64,000 nt of DNA from Amycolatopsis coloradensis (lineage in GTDB: Bacteria; Actinomycetota; Actinomycetes; Mycobacteriales; Pseudonocardiaceae). The stretch is taken from assembly GCF_037997115.1 (NCBI RefSeq), contig NZ_CP150484.1, forward strand, positions 4,841,922 through 4,905,921, given 5' to 3'. Under the pieces are notes generated by a model. That model was not told the DNA's origin. It saw only the letters and a list, made by a program, of their open reading frames with translations, and did no database searches. Shown here piece by piece: positions 49,191 to 57,816 of this stretch (position 1 is the stretch's first letter; every line of letters begins with the position of its first letter). The position numbers and the translations under genes are program-made.

Positions 49191-49916
49191 GTGACAGTTA
49201 CTACGACGGCGGCCGAGACCGCGCACACCCGTATCGAGCCAGGAATCCTCTACTTCGGCACCCCGGTGGTGCTCCTTTCGACGGTCGACCAGGCGGGCAC
49301 CCCGAACCTGGCACCGATGTCGTCGGCGTTCTGGCTCGGCTGGCGGGGCATGCTCGGACTGGGCGCGAAAGCCAAGACGGCGCAAAATCTCATGCGTAAC
49401 CGTGAATGTGTTCTGAATCTCCCTTCCGACGCGCTGGCTGCCGCCGTCGACAGGCTGGCGCTGACCACCGGTTCGGATCCCGTCCCGGCCCGCAAGTACG
49501 AACGCGGCTACCGGCACGAACCGGACAAGTTCGCCCGCGCCGGGCTCACCCCGGTCCCCTCGGAGACGGTCCGGCCGCCGCGCGTCGCGGAATGCCCGGT
49601 GACGATGGAGGCCGTCGTCGAGGCCGTCCACCCGCTCGCGGAGGACGACCCGAAACAACGCGGCGGCGTCCTCGTGTTCGAGGTCCGCGTGCAGCGCGTC
49701 CACGTCCACGACGACGTGCGGATGCCGGGCACCGAAGACCGGATCGACCCCGACCGGTGGCGGCCGCTGATCATGAGCTTCCAGAAGCTCTACGGCCTCG
49801 GCCCGCAGGTCCATCCGTCGACACTGGCTCGGATCCCGGAGCGGCTCTACCGGGGGCCCGACATCGAGCGATCGCGGGCGAACGAGAACCGGTTCACCAG
49901 CGGCAGCCAGCGCTGA
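49191..49916 (+). CDS. FMN-binding split-barrel flavin reductase-like protein
   Basis: A 241-residue protein of the flavin-reductase-like split barrel: PGILYFGTPVVLLSTVDQAG, PNLAPMSSAFWLGWRGMLGL, TAQNLMRNRECVLNLPSDAL and GYRHEPDKFARAGL. It probably binds FMN; it may reduce flavin or act as a small oxidoreductase. GTG 49191 was chosen by alignment to the family; the frame is open upstream to 49104 and no good ribosome site is seen. Its last 70 bases overlap the 3' end of the KAP gene on the other strand. Confidence 0.8.
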   Translation: MTVTTTAAETAHTRIEPGILYFGTPVVLLSTVDQAGTPNLAPMSSAFWLGWRGMLGLGAKAKTAQNLMRNRECVLNLPSDALAAAVDRLALTTGSDPVPARKYERGYRHEPDKFARAGLTPVPSETVRPPRVAECPVTMEAVVEAVHPLAEDDPKQRGGVLVFEVRVQRVHVHDDVRMPGTEDRIDPDRWRPLIMSFQKLYGLGPQVHPSTLARIPERLYRGPDIERSRANENRFTSGSQR

Positions 49917-52399
49917 TAGGACACGGCCAGCAGTGGCCACGCTTCGCCGGACAGGCCGCGTTCGAGTTTCGGCCGCAGTTCGTGGTCGTTCATCTTCGAC
50001 ACGATCTCGATGGCCTTGTCGTCGGGGTCGCTCCCATCGAGGTCGGCGAACCACCGGACTGCGTCCGGATGCCCGACGTGGACCGCGAGCAGCACCAGCA
50101 CCGCACGGAACGGTGCCTCGCGGTCGCCGTCGGAGAGGAACTCCGCCAGGTCTTCTCCGGCGAACCGTGCTCGCAGCAGGCGATACAGGTTCAGGAGCCT
50201 TTTCGCGGCACGTGGGGACCGGACGAGCGGGGCCAGTGTCGGCAGGAAGTCCAGTTCCGGCGCCGAGATCACCAGCCGAGGAGGTCGTAGGTCTATTGTG
50301 GACTGTTCGGACGACGGTCGCGGTGCTTCCGCGCGAGGGCGAGAATCGGCCGGGACCGGAGAACGGTCACCGGTGGCCTGATCCGGTTCGGTGGGCGTCG
50401 GCGACGGCGACGCGTCCTGGACCTCGGTGTCGGCGAGCCCGCGCACGAGCCCCGCGAACCCTGGATCGTCCATGGGGGACAACGTGAACGGCACTTGGAA
50501 GATCTTCTCGAGGTAGTTCTCGGCGAAGGTCTCCGGATCGTCGCCGAGCATTTCCTCGTAGTGCTGCTCCACGGCCTTCTTGAGCCAGCGGGAGTCGACA
50601 CCCACCACGACGACGAACACCGGCAGCGCCAGCAGAAGATGAATGGCTTCGAGGACCTGCACGACGACCTTCGGCGGGCAGCGGTCGAGATCGTCGATGT
50701 AGAGCACGGTCCGTTCGATCTTCCCCGAACCGTGGGGTACCTCGGCGAGCATGGTCGCGAACGTCTCGAGATCCTTGCGCAGCAGCGAAACCACGCCCAG
50801 ATGTTCGACGTAGTCCGAGACCCGGGACTCGGCGAACGACACGAGGTCAAGCCCCGGTGCGAGTTCGGCGACCGCCTTTTCGAGCCGGTCGGATTCGGCG
50901 TCCAGCTCGGCCAGGCGCCGCTCGGTCTCTTCGTCCTCTTCGGACGGTCCGCCGAGCTTGTCGAGCGCCTGGTGGATCCGGTCCGCGCTGGCGCGCATCC
51001 GCAGGACGACGGTCAGCGCGGAGCTCACCACGGTGAGTCCGCCGAGCACGCCGGACACCTGCGACCGGCCGACGAGCAGCGTGACCACCAGAACCGTCAC
51101 CAGCCCACCGATCAGGACCAGCAGCGGAACCGGATCCTGCCGCAGCCGCCGCCAGAATTCGGCGACGTCCGACCGCAGCCCGCCCGTTTCCTGCGCCAGC
51201 CGTTCGAGATCCTCGGCGGTCGGCTGGTCGACGCCGATCCGGGACGCGATCCACGCCTTGTCCGCGTCGGTGAGGCTGTCGAAGACCGCGCGGACGTACT
51301 CGCGCGGTTTCCGTCGCCTTCGCTTCGCTTGTTTCTGCTGGGCCGTCAGGGTTCTGCGTTCGAGCCGGACCGTGCTGAGCCTGCCGAGAAGCGTCTTCTC
51401 GGTCATGCGGCGTTCGGCGAGCAGGTCGGCCTGGCGCTGAAGGTCGTTCTCGGCGCCGTTCGCGGCGAGGTTGTCGAAGATATGCGTGGCGAGGCTGGCG
51501 AGGAGGTTCGCTTCGCTGTAGTGCCAGGCGTTGAAGCTGATCTGGCGAACGCTCGAACAATAGGAGGACACGGACTTCCCGTGCGTGCCGGCCTCGGTTT
51601 CGGCCGCCCGCGCGGAATCGGCGAGTTCGCGGACGCGCAGTTGCATCTGGCGCATGAAGAAGCTCTTGCCCGAACCCCAGTTGCCGAACAGGCCGATCGA
51701 CAGGGGAGGGGTGATCATCCGGGAGACGACCAGGTCGGCGAGCATACGGACGTCGGTGCCGATGCCGAGGCGATCGACGCCGTCGTCGGTATCTGGCCGG
51801 TAGTCGGCGACGTGAGCGGCGAAGGGGTCCGGGCCTTTGTTCCCGGAACCAGGAGGGCTCCGCACGACAGCGATTTCGTCAATCGTGCGGATGGGCCCTG
51901 ACGCGGGGAACATCGCCTTGGCTTCAGCGCGTTCGGCGGCGGAGAGAGCCGGGCCGATGTGGAGGACGGTCGGCCCGAGGCGATCGATCGCCGCACGCAG
52001 TTCCGGGTGGTCGTATTGGCTTTCGCCGACGAGCCCCAGAAGTCGGCGCCGAGGATCCTTGTCCAGCCATTTGGCCACCGCGGCGGGGTCGCGGCCGAGA
52101 GTTTGGGGCAGTTTCCGGTCGAGCCAGAGCACTGCCGGGCCGTCGCGCCGGTCCATCACGAGCTCGTCGAGCTCCGGCTCGATGACCAGGTCCGTTCCGG
52201 CGTACGTCATCCACAAGGCTTCCAAGGCCGATCGCCTGGCGCCCGAGTAGACCTCGTGGACGACGAGGGTGAACGGCGTGGTCTTGAGCGCTGACCTGAG
52301 CGGGCCGTCGATGTCCCTGGGCAGGTAAGCCCCCGGTTTCTCGCCCGATGCCTTGTTCATCAGCAGAATCGACGGATCGACGTCGCGCACCAGCACCAT
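49847..52399 (-). CDS. KAP-family P-loop NTPase with uncharacterised N-terminal domain
   Basis: An 850-residue protein. Residues about 1-190 form a domain I do not recognise (FTLVVHEVYSGARRSALEAL, VLWLDRKLPQTLGRD). The KAP NTPase follows: Walker A GLFGNWGSGKSFFM (about 237-250), SFNAWHYSEANLLASL, two membrane segments inserted in the domain (about 425-470; VPLLVLIGGLVTVLVVTLLV), Walker B TVLYIDDLDRCPP (about 575), then VVGVDSRWLKKAV. KAP proteins include phage-exclusion PifA, eukaryotic Kidins220, and many bacterial defence-linked proteins. The ATP site should face the cytoplasm beneath the membrane. It stands alone; no toxin or nuclease gene is adjacent. Confidence 0.88.
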   Translation of the reverse strand: MVLVRDVDPSILLMNKASGEKPGAYLPRDIDGPLRSALKTTPFTLVVHEVYSGARRSALEALWMTYAGTDLVIEPELDELVMDRRDGPAVLWLDRKLPQTLGRDPAAVAKWLDKDPRRRLLGLVGESQYDHPELRAAIDRLGPTVLHIGPALSAAERAEAKAMFPASGPIRTIDEIAVVRSPPGSGNKGPDPFAAHVADYRPDTDDGVDRLGIGTDVRMLADLVVSRMITPPLSIGLFGNWGSGKSFFMRQMQLRVRELADSARAAETEAGTHGKSVSSYCSSVRQISFNAWHYSEANLLASLATHIFDNLAANGAENDLQRQADLLAERRMTEKTLLGRLSTVRLERRTLTAQQKQAKRRRRKPREYVRAVFDSLTDADKAWIASRIGVDQPTAEDLERLAQETGGLRSDVAEFWRRLRQDPVPLLVLIGGLVTVLVVTLLVGRSQVSGVLGGLTVVSSALTVVLRMRASADRIHQALDKLGGPSEEDEETERRLAELDAESDRLEKAVAELAPGLDLVSFAESRVSDYVEHLGVVSLLRKDLETFATMLAEVPHGSGKIERTVLYIDDLDRCPPKVVVQVLEAIHLLLALPVFVVVVGVDSRWLKKAVEQHYEEMLGDDPETFAENYLEKIFQVPFTLSPMDDPGFAGLVRGLADTEVQDASPSPTPTEPDQATGDRSPVPADSRPRAEAPRPSSEQSTIDLRPPRLVISAPELDFLPTLAPLVRSPRAAKRLLNLYRLLRARFAGEDLAEFLSDGDREAPFRAVLVLLAVHVGHPDAVRWFADLDGSDPDDKAIEIVSKMNDHELRPKLERGLSGEAWPLLAVSYQRWLPLVNRFSFARDRSMSGPR

Positions 52400-52493
52400 T
52401 CGCGGTCCCCTCCCAAGGCCGAACGGGAGGGCAGTCTAAAGGGCGGCCGCTCAGCTGTGGGTGAAACCCCGCATCCGCTCGGTCACCGATCGC

Positions 52494-52499
52494 TACATT
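52494..52499 (+). promoter_or_regulatory. -10 box of a probable leaderless transcript
   Basis: TACATT lies exactly seven bases before the ATG at 52507; no Shine-Dalgarno sequence is present. Confidence 0.5.
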
Positions 52500-52506
52500 C
52501 GATCTC

Positions 52507-53757
52507 ATGACGGGGGAGCGGCTGGACGGCAGGTACGCGAAGCTCTGGGCGGCGAGTACGACGTCCGCGCTGGGCAGCGGTCTCGCGACGGTGGCGGCGC
52601 CGTTGCTGATCGCTTCCCGCACCGACGAACCGCTCGTGGTCTCGGGCGGCTTCGCGGTGGCGTGGCTGCCTTGGCTGCTCTTCTCGCTGCCGGGTGGAGT
52701 GCTCGTCGACCGGGTGGACCGGCGCAAGCTGATGATCACCCTCGACTGGATCCGGGTGCCCGCCGTCGCCCTGCTGGCCGTCGCGATCTCGATGGGCGAC
52801 GTCAGCATCGCCCTGCTGTACGCCGTCCTCTTCGTGATCAACGCGAGCGAGGTCGTGTTCCGGACGGCCGGCGGGGCGATGCTGCCCTCGATAGTCCCGA
52901 AAGCGCTGCTGGAGCGGGCGAACGGGCGGCTGTACGCCGGGACGACACTGACCCACGGCATGCTCTCGGGGCCGCTGAGCGGATTCCTGTTCGGCGTGGC
53001 GGCGAGCATCCCGTTCTACGTCAACGCCGGGACGTACGCGGTCAGCGCCTTGTTGCTCGGGTTGATCGCGGGTGCGTACCGGCCGCGGCCCGCCGACGGC
53101 ACCGGCGAGCCGGTCGCGCGCCGGTCGATGCGCTCGGAGGTGGCCGAGGGGTTCCGCTGGCTCGCCGGTCAGCGTCTGCTGCGGACCATGATCGGGTTGA
53201 TCGGGATGTTGAACCTGACGCTCGTCGCGGCCACCTCGGTCCTGGTGCTGCTCGCGAAGGAACGGCTTCAGCTGAATGCGGTCGGATACGGCCTGCTCTT
53301 CACCTGCATGGCGGTGGGCGGACTACTCGGCTCGGTCATGGGCGACCGGCTGATCGCCTGGTGCACCCCGACCTGGACGTTGCGGATCGGGCTGCTGATC
53401 GAGGCCGGGACACATCTGGTTCTCGCGACGAGCACGAGCGCGCCGGTGGTCGGGGTGATCCTGTTCCTCTTCGGGGTACACGGCGCCCTGTGGGGAATCG
53501 TCGGCAGTTCCCTGCGCCAACGGCTCACCCCGCCCGACATGCTGGGCCGGGTCGGCAGCACCAGTCTGTTCATCATCGCGGGCGGCAACTGCGTCGGTGC
53601 GCTGCTCGGCGGGGCGGTGGCGTCGAAGTTCGGGCTGACGACGCCGTACTGGGCCGGTTTCGTGGTGGCGGTGATCGTTTCCGCGCTCACCTGGCGGGTG
53701 TTCGACCGCGAGGTCGTCTCCGCGGCCTACGCGCAAGAGTCCACTGTCAGCCGTTGA
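52507..53757 (+). CDS. MFS transporter, DHA3-like
   Basis: A 416-residue transporter of the drug:H+ antiporter-3 type (MefA/TetV-like): WAASTTSALGSGLATVAAPL at span 1, LPGGVLVDRVDRRKLMITLD in the 2-3 loop, and INASEVVFRTAGGAMLPSIV, RLYAGTTLTHGMLSGPLSGF typical of this branch. Likely exports a small molecule, possibly an antibiotic; the substrate is unknown. It overlaps folE by 11 bases at the 3' ends (convergent). Confidence 0.87.
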   Translation: MTGERLDGRYAKLWAASTTSALGSGLATVAAPLLIASRTDEPLVVSGGFAVAWLPWLLFSLPGGVLVDRVDRRKLMITLDWIRVPAVALLAVAISMGDVSIALLYAVLFVINASEVVFRTAGGAMLPSIVPKALLERANGRLYAGTTLTHGMLSGPLSGFLFGVAASIPFYVNAGTYAVSALLLGLIAGAYRPRPADGTGEPVARRSMRSEVAEGFRWLAGQRLLRTMIGLIGMLNLTLVAATSVLVLLAKERLQLNAVGYGLLFTCMAVGGLLGSVMGDRLIAWCTPTWTLRIGLLIEAGTHLVLATSTSAPVVGVILFLFGVHGALWGIVGSSLRQRLTPPDMLGRVGSTSLFIIAGGNCVGALLGGAVASKFGLTTPYWAGFVVAVIVSALTWRVFDREVVSAAYAQESTVSR

Positions 53758-54343
53758 TCCCGGTGAGCGCGAAGAACTCCTGGCGCGAACGAGCGTCTTC
53801 ACGCAGTGTGCCGAGCAGGGTCGAGGTGACGGTGCTCGACCCGACGGCTTGGACGCCGCGCAACGTCATGCACGAATGCTCCGCTTCGATCACCACGCCG
53901 ACGCCACGCGGTTCGAGCTGCTCTTCGAGCCAGTCGGCGACCTGCTTCGTGAGCCGTTCCTGAACCTGCGGACGGCAGGCGAAGTGCTCGACGATCCTGG
54001 CCAGCTTGGACAGGCCGAGGATCCGCTCTCCCGGCAGATACCCCACGTGCGCGACCCCGACGAACGGCAGCAGGTGGTGTTCGCAGACGGATCGGACCGG
54101 GATCCCCCTGGCGAGGACGAGTTCGTCGTAGCCCTCGTCGTTGGGGAAGGTCGTGAGATCGAACGGCCGAGGGGTGAACAACTCGGCGTACGCGCGCGCC
54201 ATCCGGCCCGGCGTGCCACGGAGGCTCTCGGAGTCCAGCGAAATGCCCAGTGCGGTGAGGAGATCGGCGGCCGCGGCCTCGGCCGCCGCCAGGTCCGGCC
54301 CCGGCCCCGTTTCGTGTACGACGCGCAAGGCGGGAGTGGACAT
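53747..54343 (-). CDS. folE: GTP cyclohydrolase I
   Basis: A 198-residue enzyme converting GTP to dihydroneopterin triphosphate, the first step of folate and pterin synthesis. It shows RGTPGRMARAYAELFTPRPF, zinc-binding Cys-His in VRSVCEHHLLPFVGVAHVGY, GLSKLARIVEHFACRPQVQE and the second zinc Cys in EAEHSCMTLRGVQA. The zinc ligands mark it as the classical FolE1 type. ATG 54343 is preceded by GGAGGCCCA. It is not next to other folate genes, so it may be a second copy or supply pterin for another pathway. Confidence 0.93.
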   Translation of the reverse strand: MSTPALRVVHETGPGPDLAAAEAAAADLLTALGISLDSESLRGTPGRMARAYAELFTPRPFDLTTFPNDEGYDELVLARGIPVRSVCEHHLLPFVGVAHVGYLPGERILGLSKLARIVEHFACRPQVQERLTKQVADWLEEQLEPRGVGVVIEAEHSCMTLRGVQAVGSSTVTSTLLGTLREDARSRQEFFALTGING

Positions 54344-54474
54344 TGGGCCTCCTAGGCTGAACGCGATCCCCAGTGGATTAAACCAAGACTTTTGGGTGTT
54401 TTACCACCCGGTGGCTCATCTTACATGGTAGATCGGCAGTCCAGAATGTTCCGCCGGTTGAGATAGGCGATATC

Positions 54475-55194
54475 GTGGTGAACGTGACAGTGCCCGACCC
54501 GGACGGCCTCGACGCCCCCGCCATCGCCGCGGTGGCGGCGCTCGACGACGACCTCCGTCGAGGCATGTACGTCTACGCCCGGCGTGCGAGGCGCCCTGTC
54601 ACGCGGGACGAGGCAGCGGCGGCGGTCGGGATCTCCCGCAAACTCGCCGCCTTCCATCTCGACAAGCTCGTGGCGGCCGGGCTGCTCAGATTCGGCTTCG
54701 CGCCCGGTCCGGTGGTGAAGGTGGGACGCAGGCCGAAGGTCTACGAGCCCGTCGACGAGGCCATCCAAGTGCAGCTTCCCGCCCGGCGGCACGAGCTCTT
54801 GGCGGGCATCCTCGCCGAGGCCGTGCTGGCCGAAGGGAGCGGCGAGTCCGCGCGGGAAGCCGTGCTGCGGGTCGCGGGGGAGCGCGGTTTCGCGGCGGGC
54901 GAAGAGGAACGAGCGCGAACGCGCCCCGGCAGGCTCGGCACGGAACGCGCGCTCACCGTGGCCGAAGGGATGCTTCGCCGCTACGGCTTCGAGCCGAGCC
55001 GGGACAGCAGGACCTGCGTCCGGTTGCGGAACTGCCCGTTCCATCCGCTGGCCGCGGAGGCGCCGGAGCTGGTCTGCGGGATCAATCAGGCCTTCCTTGC
55101 CGGTTTCCTGAACGGCGTGCGCGCCGGGAACGTGGAGGCGGCCCTCGTTCCCGGCGCGGCCGAGTGCTGTGTGGAGCTACGGCAGGCCGAGTAG
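54475..55194 (+). CDS. SufR-like winged-helix regulator with Cys-rich C terminus
   Basis: A 239-residue regulator. The N-terminal winged helix (about 20-90) includes VTRDEAAAAVGISRKLAAFH and LDKLVAAGLLRFGF. The C-terminal domain has spaced Cys residues: RTCVRLRNCPFHPLAA, ELVCGINQAFL and AAECCVELRQ. This resembles SufR, where such cysteines hold an iron-sulfur cluster that controls DNA binding. It is not next to suf genes here. The start is GTG 54475 or 54478; an A/T-rich patch (GATAGGCGATATC) precedes it. It is divergent from folE and convergent with the AhpD-like gene. Confidence 0.75.
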   Translation: MVNVTVPDPDGLDAPAIAAVAALDDDLRRGMYVYARRARRPVTRDEAAAAVGISRKLAAFHLDKLVAAGLLRFGFAPGPVVKVGRRPKVYEPVDEAIQVQLPARRHELLAGILAEAVLAEGSGESAREAVLRVAGERGFAAGEEERARTRPGRLGTERALTVAEGMLRRYGFEPSRDSRTCVRLRNCPFHPLAAEAPELVCGINQAFLAGFLNGVRAGNVEAALVPGAAECCVELRQAE

Positions 55195-55199
55195 GTCGC

Positions 55200-55652
55200 T
55201 CAGGCGGCGCCGGCGATCTGCCGGGTGGCGACGTTGAGCCGGTTCCAGGTGTTGATGGCGGCGATGGAGAGGACCAGGCTCGACAGCTGCGTTTCGTCGT
55301 AGTGACGAGCCGCCTCGTCCCAGATCTCGTCGTCGACCGGGTCGGCCCGGTCCGCGATGCGGGTGAGGGCCTCCGCCAGCGCGAGCGCCGCCCGTTCGGC
55401 GTCGGTGAAGTAGGCCGTGTCGCGCCACGCCGCCACGGTGAAGATCCGCTCGTCGGACTCGCCCGCCTCGCGCAGCTCCTTGGTGTGCATCTCCAGGCAA
55501 CCGCCGCACCCGTTGATCTGGCTCGCGCGGACGTGCATGAGGTAGTGCGTGGTCTTCGGGACACCGGTGTCGCCGGTCGACTCCGCCAGTGCGATCAGGG
55601 CCTTCAACGTCGCGGGGTTCGCGAGGGCGGGGTTCGGGATGCGGGTTTCCAT
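55200..55652 (-). CDS. AhpD-like alkylhydroperoxidase / carboxymuconolactone decarboxylase family
   Basis: A 150-residue protein with the active-site signature NGCGGCLEMHTKELREAG (CxxC followed by His), an N-terminal helix bundle and LSIAAINTWNRLNVATRQ near the C terminus. The CxxC fits peroxidase/disulfide-reductase activity rather than lactone decarboxylation. ATG 55652 follows GGAGAACCACC. It may be functionally linked to the redox-type regulator convergent with it, which is only inference from position. Confidence 0.88.
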   Translation of the reverse strand: METRIPNPALANPATLKALIALAESTGDTGVPKTTHYLMHVRASQINGCGGCLEMHTKELREAGESDERIFTVAAWRDTAYFTDAERAALALAEALTRIADRADPVDDEIWDEAARHYDETQLSSLVLSIAAINTWNRLNVATRQIAGAA

Positions 55653-55746
55653 GGTGGTTCTCCTTCAGGGTTTCCGTCTTGCGTTCACCGCACTGACGGA
55701 TCCCGGGGCGGAGATGTGACCGAGTTCTACCGAGGCGCCACCTTGT

Positions 55747-57129
55747 TCAGGCGGGCGCGGACACCGTCGCGCGATCGCGGAGCGAGACTTCCAGCCTGAA
55801 GCCCTCGGGCTTGAGGGTCAGCAGCTCCTGCACCTTCAGCCGATAAGACGGGTCGCCGCGCAGCTCGTACCGGCTCAGCAGCATGCCGAGTACCAGCGTC
55901 GCCTCGTGCAGGGCGAACTGCCGCCCGATGCAGGCCCGCTCGCCGGTGCCGAAGGGTTTGTAGACGTGCGCCGGGCGGGCACGGTTGCGTTCCGGGGAGA
56001 AGCGGTCCGGGTCGAACGATTCGGGATCGTCTCCCCAGACGGGATCACGGTGCAGCGCCGGGATGAGGACCAGCGCCCACTGTCCCTCGCGCATCGGGTA
56101 CTCGCCGCCGACGACGGTGTCCACCTGGGCCTGGCGCGCGAACGCGGGCGCCGTCGGCCAGAGCCGGAGCGCTTCGTCGAGCACTCGCCGGACATAGCGG
56201 AGCTTCGCGACTTCTTCGTAGGACGGGTCCGGGTTCTCGCCCCAGACCTTGTCCACTTCGGACTGGGCGCGGGCCAGGACGTCCGGGTTCCTGGCGAGGT
56301 AGTACAGCGCGAACGACAGCGCGCCCGACGTGGTTTCGTGCCCGGCCACGAGGAAGGTGATGATCTGGTGCCGGATGTTGTCCTCGTCCAGCGCCTCACC
56401 GGTGCTCGGCTGAGTGGTGTTCAGCATGAGCCCGAGCAGGTCTTCGGTGCTCGTGTCGTTCCGGCGCGCTTCGATGACGTCGGCGACGACTGAGTGGAGG
56501 AACGCCAGGTCGGCTTCGTTGCGCCGGTTCGCCTTGCGGCTGAGAAGCGGGCCGATGACCGGCGGCTGAATCGCCCTTCGCTGCGCATGCCGCAGCGTGC
56601 GGACCATCGCGGCGACGAACGGATGCGGCTCGGCGCGTTCGAACGAAGAGAAGCTGTAACCGAATCCCGTCCGGCCGATGGTCTCCAGCGTCAGCTTGGT
56701 CATGTCGTCCGCGACGTCGACCTCGCCGCCCCTGTCCCACGTGTCCAGCAGCTCGCGGGTGATCGCCAGCATCGTCGGGTGATAGCGCTGCATGGCGTTG
56801 CGGCTGAACGCGGGCGCGAGGATCTCGTGCGCGCGCCGCCAGTTCGGCTCTTCGTTGAGGGCGGTGAACAGGCCGTCGCCGCCGAGCGGGCGCAGGTTCG
56901 AGATCGCGGGCGTGACGTGCTTCGCGAAGCGCTTCTCGTCGGAGAGGTCGGCGACCATCTCGGCACCGTTGACGAACACGATGCTCCGGCCGAACACCTT
57001 CCGCTCGAAGACCGGGCCCAGTTCGGCCGCGTGCCGCATCGAGTCCTGGACCGGCGTCTTCGGCGACACGCCGAGCACGTCGCCGATCAGCGGGATCCGT
57101 CGCGGGGGATGAGGGAGAGCGGTGGCCAT
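55747..57129 (-). CDS. Cytochrome P450 resembling the BM3 (CYP102) heme domain, without reductase
   Basis: A 460-residue P450 close to the heme domain of Bacillus megaterium P450BM3: GDGLFTALNEEPNWRRAHEI (Phe at the BM3 Phe87 place), IITFLVAGHETTSGALSFAL, ExxR in LDEALRLWPTAPAFARQA, and heme loop FGTGERACIGRQFALHEATL with Cys400, the same number as in BM3. It ends LTLKPEGFRLEV without the FMN/FAD reductase. It probably hydroxylates fatty acids using separate redox partners, none of which are nearby. ATG 57129 follows GGAGGGG. It is divergent from a TetR regulator. Confidence 0.92.
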   Translation of the reverse strand: MATALPHPPRRIPLIGDVLGVSPKTPVQDSMRHAAELGPVFERKVFGRSIVFVNGAEMVADLSDEKRFAKHVTPAISNLRPLGGDGLFTALNEEPNWRRAHEILAPAFSRNAMQRYHPTMLAITRELLDTWDRGGEVDVADDMTKLTLETIGRTGFGYSFSSFERAEPHPFVAAMVRTLRHAQRRAIQPPVIGPLLSRKANRRNEADLAFLHSVVADVIEARRNDTSTEDLLGLMLNTTQPSTGEALDEDNIRHQIITFLVAGHETTSGALSFALYYLARNPDVLARAQSEVDKVWGENPDPSYEEVAKLRYVRRVLDEALRLWPTAPAFARQAQVDTVVGGEYPMREGQWALVLIPALHRDPVWGDDPESFDPDRFSPERNRARPAHVYKPFGTGERACIGRQFALHEATLVLGMLLSRYELRGDPSYRLKVQELLTLKPEGFRLEVSLRDRATVSAPA

Positions 57130-57184
57130 CGAGCCCCTCCAGGTGTGCACTGTTGAACCAACATCCAATAGCGAGCGTGGCCCG

Positions 57185-57206
57185 TTACTGAACTCGTGTC
57201 AAGTAA
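57185..57206. promoter_or_regulatory. Candidate TetR operator between P450 and regulator
   Basis: TTACTGAAC (57185-57193) and GTCAAGTAA (57198-57206) form an inverted repeat with a 4-base centre, seven of nine pairs matched. It is centred between the two divergent start codons, as expected for a TetR operator. Confidence 0.5.
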
Positions 57207-57219
57207 GTACGATGCCCGG

Positions 57220-57816
57220 ATGGCGCCGAGTACTTCCGGGAAGCCCCGCAGCAGGCTGAGCACCGCCGAGCGGCGGGAGCAGCTGCTGCGGATCGGCGCC
57301 CGCCTGTTCGCGGAGCGGCCGTACGACGATGTGTGGATCGAGCAGGTCGCGGATATCGCCGAGGTCTCCCGGGGGCTGCTGTACCACTACTTCCCGACGA
57401 AACGGGACTTCGTCACCGAGGTCATCAGGTCAGAGGGCGAGCGCCTGCTCGAGATGACCAAGTCCGATCCCACGCTCCCGGTCGCGGAGCAGCTGACGGC
57501 CGGCCTCGACGCGTACCTGCGCTACGTCGAAGCCAACGAGGACGGCTACCGGGCACTGCACTCGGGCACGTCGATCGCCGTCGACGGCGTGCGTGAAGTC
57601 GTGGACAACAACTTCGCCGAGCAGGGGCGCCGGATCCTGGAGGTGCTGTGCCCGGAGGGCGAGCCGCCGGAGGCCCTGCGGGTGCTCGTGCGGGGCTGGC
57701 TGGCCTTCGTCGTCGCGGTGTGCCTCGACTGGCTCAAGTGCCGGAAGCTGACCCGGGACCAGATCCGGGATCTGTGCGCGAAGGCGTTGCTCGACATCGT
57801 CGACGTGCCAACATGA
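57220..57816 (+). CDS. TetR-family transcriptional regulator
   Basis: A 198-residue repressor with a well-formed N-terminal helix-turn-helix (STAERREQLLRIGARLFAER, IEQVADIAEVSRGLLYHYFP) and an alpha-helical ligand domain of normal length. ATG 57220 was preferred because an in-frame GTG at 57196 lies inside the operator palindrome. A -10-like TACGAT (57208-57213) suggests a leaderless transcript. The most likely target is the divergent P450; the ligand could be a fatty acid or related compound. Confidence 0.87.
   Translation: MAPSTSGKPRSRLSTAERREQLLRIGARLFAERPYDDVWIEQVADIAEVSRGLLYHYFPTKRDFVTEVIRSEGERLLEMTKSDPTLPVAEQLTAGLDAYLRYVEANEDGYRALHSGTSIAVDGVREVVDNNFAEQGRRILEVLCPEGEPPEALRVLVRGWLAFVVAVCLDWLKCRKLTRDQIRDLCAKALLDIVDVPT

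Noticed and set aside
57196..57219. GTG 57196 as the start of the TetR gene beside the P450
   Set aside because: It lies inside the palindromic operator, and ATG 57220 has a -10-like box at leaderless distance.
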